The notes beneath the pieces are model-generated. The model worked only from the letters and a program-made list of their open reading frames with translations, was not told the origin of the DNA and did not search any database. The position numbers and the translations under genes were made by a program. From an uncultured Prevotella sp. (lineage in GTDB: Bacteria; Bacteroidota; Bacteroidia; Bacteroidales; Bacteroidaceae), in contig ONTZ01000041.1 of the NCBI GenBank assembly GCA_900320905.1, positions 1 to 32,579 on the forward strand: a stretch of 32,579 nt of DNA. The letters run 5' to 3'. Positions 29,821 through 32,579 of the stretch are shown here, piece by piece. Each line of letters begins with the position of its first letter. Position 1 is the stretch's first letter.

Positions 29821-30630
29821 TTAATGCTGTTTGAGGTCGCATGCGGGCTGTTCGTAATCAATCAGATGGTCGATGGTGGGATGTTCGCCACAGATGGCAC
29901 ACGACGGACGCTGCTTCACGTTGATGGTACGGAACTGCATGGTCTTGGCATCGAAGGTCAGCAGACGGTTGGTCAGCAACTCGCCGATACCCGTAAAGTA
30001 CTTCAGTGTCTCGGCAGCCTGAATGGTACCCAGCATACCTGCAATGGCACCCAGTACGCCTGCCTGCGAACAGGTTGGTACGGCTCCAACGGGAGGCGGC
30101 TCCTTAAAGAAGCAACGATAACAGGCTGTGCCTGGCAGATGGGTAAAGGTCTGTCCGTTGAAGCGCAGAATGCCACCATGCGAGAACGGTTTGCCTGCCA
30201 TCACGCAAGCATCATTGATGAGGAACTTCACGGGGAAGTTGTCGGTACCGTCCACAATGAAGTCGTATTCCTTAATGATGTCCAGCGCATTCGACGAGTC
30301 GAGGAACTCGTAGTAGGTATCCACCTGCACATCGGGGTTGATGGCCTTGATCTTCTCCTCGGCACTCTTTACTTTTGGCACACCCACGTCCTTGGTAAAG
30401 TGGATGACCTGTCGCTGCAAGTTGCTCAGATCCACCACATCCGCATCCACGATGCCGATGCGTCCGATGCCAGCTGCCGCCAGATAGAGGCTCACGGGAG
30501 CCCCCAAGCCACCGGCACCCACCACGAGCACGCGTGCGTTCATTATCTTCTCTTGTCCCTCGACGCCCACATCCTGCAACAAGATATGTCGCGAGTATCG
30601 CTGTATCTGTTCTTCAGAAAAATCTATCAT
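29821..30630 (-). CDS. ThiF/MoeB family adenylyltransferase (HcyF-like)
   Basis: A 269-aa E1-like enzyme that should adenylate the C-terminal Gly of the ThiS-like carrier encoded just upstream. RYSRHILLQDVGVEGQEKI is the N-terminal Arg-finger region; the ATP loop GAGGLGAPVSLYLAAAG is at about residues 38-54, with VDLSNLQRQ following. DGTDNFPVKFLIND is the conserved Asp block, PTCSQAGVLG contains the candidate catalytic Cys, and zinc cysteines CYRC and CAIC are present. There is no rhodanese domain, unlike MoeZ, so the sulfur must come from sulfide or another carrier such as the TusA proteins. It follows the carrier gene by about 51 nt. Confidence 0.92.
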   Translation of the reverse strand: MIDFSEEQIQRYSRHILLQDVGVEGQEKIMNARVLVVGAGGLGAPVSLYLAAAGIGRIGIVDADVVDLSNLQRQVIHFTKDVGVPKVKSAEEKIKAINPDVQVDTYYEFLDSSNALDIIKEYDFIVDGTDNFPVKFLINDACVMAGKPFSHGGILRFNGQTFTHLPGTACYRCFFKEPPPVGAVPTCSQAGVLGAIAGMLGTIQAAETLKYFTGIGELLTNRLLTFDAKTMQFRTINVKQRPSCAICGEHPTIDHLIDYEQPACDLKQH

Positions 30631-30659
30631 AACTCTTCACTTTAAGCGGTAGCAAATTT

Positions 30660-30687
30660 TTCACTTTTCACTCTTCACTTTTCACTT
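30660..30687. repeat. 7-bp tandem repeat x4 at the end of the ThiS-like gene
   Basis: On the minus strand: AAGTGAA, AAGTGAA, GAGTGAA, AAGTGAA. The first unit contains the last Lys codon and TGA stop of the ThiS-like gene, and a related AAGTGAAGAG follows just before the ThiF-like start. Copy number would change spacer length, not protein sequence. Confidence 0.75.
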
Positions 30688-30822
30688 AAAAGTGCCTCCT
30701 CCCATGAAGTATAAGAAATCCACTTTGTCGCCCTCTTTCAGCTGGATTGTTTCCCAGTCCTCGCGCTCGGCAAACTCCTCGTTCACCTGCACGCTGACCA
30801 TATCCGGCTGCTGTAAAATCAC
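30682..30822 (-). CDS. Short ThiS/MoaD-like sulfur carrier with residues after the Gly-Gly (HcyS/CysO-like)
   Basis: A small beta-grasp-type sulfur carrier. From GTG at 30822 it is 46 aa; from ATG at 30801 it is 39 aa. The visible part, MVSVQVNEEFAEREDWETIQ followed by LKEGDKVDFLYF and MGGGTFK, aligns by eye to the second half of ThiS. In ThiS the Gly-Gly is terminal; here three residues (TFK) follow and would have to be removed before adenylation, a job fitting the JAMM peptidase in the same operon. The first half of the ThiS fold is missing: a stop codon lies 15 nt upstream of GTG in frame, and a promoter -7 box lies 5 bp upstream. GTG would then be a leaderless start. Found by reading the gap. 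Confidence 0.72.
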   Translation of the reverse strand: MILQQPDMVSVQVNEEFAEREDWETIQLKEGDKVDFLYFMGGGTFK

Positions 30823-30826
30823 GGTG

Positions 30827-30857
30827 CAAAGTTACGCTGTTTTCATGAATGCTGCAA
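30827..30857 (-). promoter_or_regulatory. Promoter of the carrier-ThiF-JAMM-cysK operon
   Basis: Minus strand: TTG at 30857-30855 (in TGGGATTG), exactly 20 bp, TAACTTTG at 30834-30827. Because the expected start of transcription is at or next to the GTG codon at 30822, translation is either leaderless or begins at the ATG at 30801. Confidence 0.75.
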
Positions 30858-30867
30858 TCCCAAATGG

Positions 30868-30898
30868 TAGGTAATTCATATACCTATTATTAGGTATG
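30868..30898. promoter_or_regulatory. Overlapping palindromes between the divergent sulfur operons
   Basis: Three alternating half-sites, TAGGTA (30868), TACCTA (30881) and TAGGTA (30891), form two nested dyads: TAGGTA-N7-TACCTA and the perfect ATACCTA-TTAT-TAGGTAT at 30880-30897. The array sits midway between the two divergent promoters, where a shared regulator would bind. Confidence 0.55.
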
Positions 30899-30919
30899 CA
30901 AAATGCCATAATATAGTTA

Positions 30920-30950
30920 TTGTGGGAATGGGAAAAACCCGCTAACTTTG
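30920..30950 (+). promoter_or_regulatory. Promoter of the cysM-like/dsrE/tusA operon
   Basis: TTG at 30920-30922, exactly 20 bp, TAACTTTG at 30943-30950. It is divergent from the carrier operon promoter, with 62 bp between the two TTG elements. Confidence 0.75.
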
Positions 30951-30987
30951 CAACAAAGTTTTAAACCGACAAAAAATTTAAATTCTT

Positions 30988-31926
30988 ATGGGACAGATTG
31001 CAAAGAGTCTGATAGACTTAATCGGCAACACGCCGCTGGTGGAGCTTTCGGGAACGGAGGCTGAACTGAAACTGAATGCTCGCGTAATAGCGAAGCTGGA
31101 GTACTTGAACCCGCTACGCTCTGTGAAGGACCGCACAGCACTGGCTATGATAGAACGGGCTGAGCGCAAAGGACTGATAGATGCGAAGACGACGATTATC
31201 GAGCCGACGAGCGGAAACACGGGTATCGGATTGGCCTACATCGCCGCCATCCGAGGCTATCGGCTGATCCTGACGATGCCTGATGCTATGTCGGTAGAGC
31301 GGCGTATGCTGCTGAAGTCGCTGGGTGCCACCTTAGTATTAACGCCCGCACACGAGGGCATGGCCGGATCTATCCGCAAGGCAAAGGAACTGGCAGAGGA
31401 GATTGGCAACGCCTATATCCCGCAACAGTTTGAGAACCCTGCCAACCCAGAGGTTCACCGCCGGACAACCGCCGAGGAAATCATCCGTGACACAGACGGG
31501 AAGGTGGACTTCTTCGTAGCCGGCATCGGTACGGGTGGTACGATTACAGGCGTGGGGCAGACGCTAAAGCAGCATAACCCCAAAGTGAAGATTGTGGGTG
31601 TAGAGCCTTACACGTCGTCAGTACTCTCGGGCGAGCGTCCGGGACCGCATAAGATTCAGGGTATCGGTGCAGGATTCCAGCCGAAAGTGCTCGATACGAA
31701 TGTATATGACGAACTGCTGCGCATCAAGGACGACGAGGCCTTTGCCATAGGACGGCTGCTGGCCCTGCGCGACGGCATTCTGACGGGTGTCTCCAGCGGT
31801 GCTGCTGCCGCCGCTGCCATAAAACTGGCACGTCGCCCTGAGAATGAGGGGAAGAACATCGTTGTGCTGTTGCCCGATACGGGTGAACGATACCTGAGTA
31901 CACAACTGTTTAACCACGAAGGATGA
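30988..31926 (+). CDS. cysM: Cysteine synthase family protein (second OASS, CysM/CysK-like)
   Basis: A 312-aa fold-type II PLP enzyme, a diverged paralogue of the cysK product on the other strand. LIGNTPLVELSG, the PLP lysine in NPLRSVKDR (Leu-Arg in place of the usual Gly-Gly), TSGNTGIGLAYIAA, GIGTGGTITGVGQTL and VSSGAAAAAAI are present. It ends GERYLSTQLFNHEG. It makes cysteine from an activated serine and sulfide, or in CysM of Mycobacterium from a carrier thiocarboxylate; which applies here cannot be read from sequence. It begins the operon with DsrE-like and TusA genes. Its last 15 codons plus stop are repeated exactly downstream. The cysM symbol is tentative. Confidence 0.88.
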   Translation: MGQIAKSLIDLIGNTPLVELSGTEAELKLNARVIAKLEYLNPLRSVKDRTALAMIERAERKGLIDAKTTIIEPTSGNTGIGLAYIAAIRGYRLILTMPDAMSVERRMLLKSLGATLVLTPAHEGMAGSIRKAKELAEEIGNAYIPQQFENPANPEVHRRTTAEEIIRDTDGKVDFFVAGIGTGGTITGVGQTLKQHNPKVKIVGVEPYTSSVLSGERPGPHKIQGIGAGFQPKVLDTNVYDELLRIKDDEAFAIGRLLALRDGILTGVSSGAAAAAAIKLARRPENEGKNIVVLLPDTGERYLSTQLFNHEG

Positions 31927-31977
31927 CGAGGTGAACGATACCTGAGTACACAACTGTTTAACCACGAAGGATGACGA
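31882..31977. repeat. Perfect 48-bp tandem duplication of the cysM-like 3' end
   Basis: 31882-31929 and 31930-31977 are identical. The unit begins GGTGAACGATACC and ends GAAGGATGACGA, and contains the last 14 codons and the TGA of the cysM-like gene together with an ATG that overlaps the stop (ATGA). The duplication moved the next gene from an overlapping position to about 45 nt downstream. Identity of the copies argues that it is recent. Confidence 0.95.
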
Positions 31978-31979
31978 CT

Positions 31980-32459
31980 ATGGCAGAGCAGAAGAAACTG
32001 AGCATCATTGCCTTCAGTGGCGATTTCGACAAGTTGACGGCAGTATTTACATTAGGTACGGGCGCGGCAGCAGTAGGCTACGAGGTAAACATCTTCTTCA
32101 CGTTCTGGGGGCTCGACGCCATCAAGCAGAAGCAAGGACGAAGCTTCACTGGCGGCAACTGGCTCACCAAGATCTTCGGATTCATGATGGGTGGTCTGAA
32201 GGTGACACCCACCACGCGATTCAACTTCCTTGGCGCAGGACCGAAGATCTTCCGCTATCTGATGAAGAAGAATAACGTGGCAACACTCGAAGAGCTGGTA
32301 GAGGCCGCCAAGGCATTAGGTATTAACATGTACGCCTGCGAGATGGCAATGCACGTGCTGGGCCTGAAGAAAGAGGACTTCATTCCTGAGGTAAAGGATG
32401 TGCTCGGCGTGGCATCGTTCCTGAAACTATCCGATGGTGGACAAACGCTGTTCATCTAA
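31980..32459 (+). CDS. DsrE/DsrF/DrsH-like family protein
   Basis: A 159-aa cytoplasmic protein from the ATG at 31980 (MAEQKKLSIIAFSGDFDKL); an ATG at 31971 inside the duplicated block adds three residues. The N-terminal strand, TLGTGAAAVGYEVNIFFTFWGLDAIK (about residues 19-44) and the MYACEMAMHVLGL segment with a single Cys (about 120) match the DsrE-like peroxiredoxin-family proteins. These work with TusA in sulfur relay by carrying persulfide on that Cys. It lies between the second cysteine synthase and a TusA gene, strengthening the sulfur-relay reading. Direction of sulfur flow is unknown. Confidence 0.88.
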   Translation: MAEQKKLSIIAFSGDFDKLTAVFTLGTGAAAVGYEVNIFFTFWGLDAIKQKQGRSFTGGNWLTKIFGFMMGGLKVTPTTRFNFLGAGPKIFRYLMKKNNVATLEELVEAAKALGINMYACEMAMHVLGLKKEDFIPEVKDVLGVASFLKLSDGGQTLFI

Positions 32460-32491
32460 TGCATAATTCATAATTATTTAAACCGACAATT

Positions 32492-32579
32492 ATGGCAACA
32501 AAAGTATTGGACATCACGAAGGAACACTGCCCGATGACCTTTGTGAAGACGAAAATCGAGCTCTCGAAGCTCAACGAGG
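32492..32579 (+). CDS. TusA family sulfurtransferase (partial, runs off right edge)
   Basis: The 29 visible residues begin MATKVLDITKEHCPMTFVKT and continue KIELSKLNE. The Cys-Pro-Met followed by FVKTKI is the TusA/SirA active-site strand and helix, and it is very close to the CPMNFVKTKIAL of the TusA domain fused to the sulfite reductase in this window. TusA carries sulfur as a persulfide on that Cys. The leader shares a 13-bp element with the cysM-like gene. The C-terminal half is outside the window. Confidence 0.85.
   Translation, partial: MATKVLDITKEHCPMTFVKTKIELSKLNE

Overview
The window looks like a chromosomal segment from a Bacteroidales bacterium, most probably Prevotella or a close relative. 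The reasons are the promoters (TAnnTTTG -7 boxes, several with a TTG 20 bp upstream), the near absence of Shine-Dalgarno sequences, purine-rich intercistronic spacers, an RND pump gene fused to its outer-membrane channel, and a gene set (pst with a phosphate porin, cysDNH with siroheme genes) that reads like Bacteroidales. No rRNA, tRNA, CRISPR array, insertion sequence or phage gene was seen.

Layout. (1) 1-3291: two divergent flavin/redox operons. The minus operon holds an SDR oxidoreductase, a secreted unknown protein and a secreted flavin-reductase-like protein that runs off the left edge. The plus operon holds an NAD(P)H-dependent FMN reductase, a DUF3795 protein and a flavodoxin. (2) 3269-9300, minus: a heavy-metal efflux system (RND pump fused to a TolC-like channel, then the periplasmic adaptor) plus a GNAT acetyltransferase, behind a promoter with a perfect 17-bp palindrome. 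(3) 9311-9585: a separate transcription unit encoding a 43-residue protein with its own promoter and terminator. (4) 9619-11683, minus: ridA, a class I aminotransferase and a GNAT enzyme. (5) 11793-17436, minus: the phosphate locus: porin, pstS, pstC, pstA, then pstB with its own promoter, a 44-residue membrane protein and a B3/B4-domain protein.

(6) 17441-28244, minus: one long, tightly overlapping sulfate-assimilation operon. It begins with a sulfite reductase fused to a TusA domain. Then come the siroheme genes (sirC, hemA, hemC/cobA, cobA/hemD, hemB, hemL) and cysD, cysN, cysH. The tetrapyrrole genes supply uroporphyrinogen III for siroheme, the cofactor of the sulfite reductase; no late haem genes are present. 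The cobA part is interrupted by what looks like an out-of-frame deletion of about 100 nt, and HemC and HemA are shorter than their families.

(7) 28312-32579: a protein-thiocarboxylate sulfur-transfer locus. Minus: a ThiS-like carrier whose Gly-Gly is followed by extra residues, a ThiF/MoeB-like activating enzyme, a JAMM (Mec+) peptidase and cysK. Divergent plus: a second cysteine synthase, a DsrE-like protein and a TusA protein cut by the right edge. Together (6) and (7) describe sulfate to APS to sulfite to sulfide, then perhaps carrier-bound sulfide to cysteine or homocysteine.

Two small genes (43 and 44 residues) and the ThiS-like gene (39-46 residues) were found by reading intergenic sequence. 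Three gene ends in the sulfur region carry tandem duplications, and two terminators are near-identical copies.
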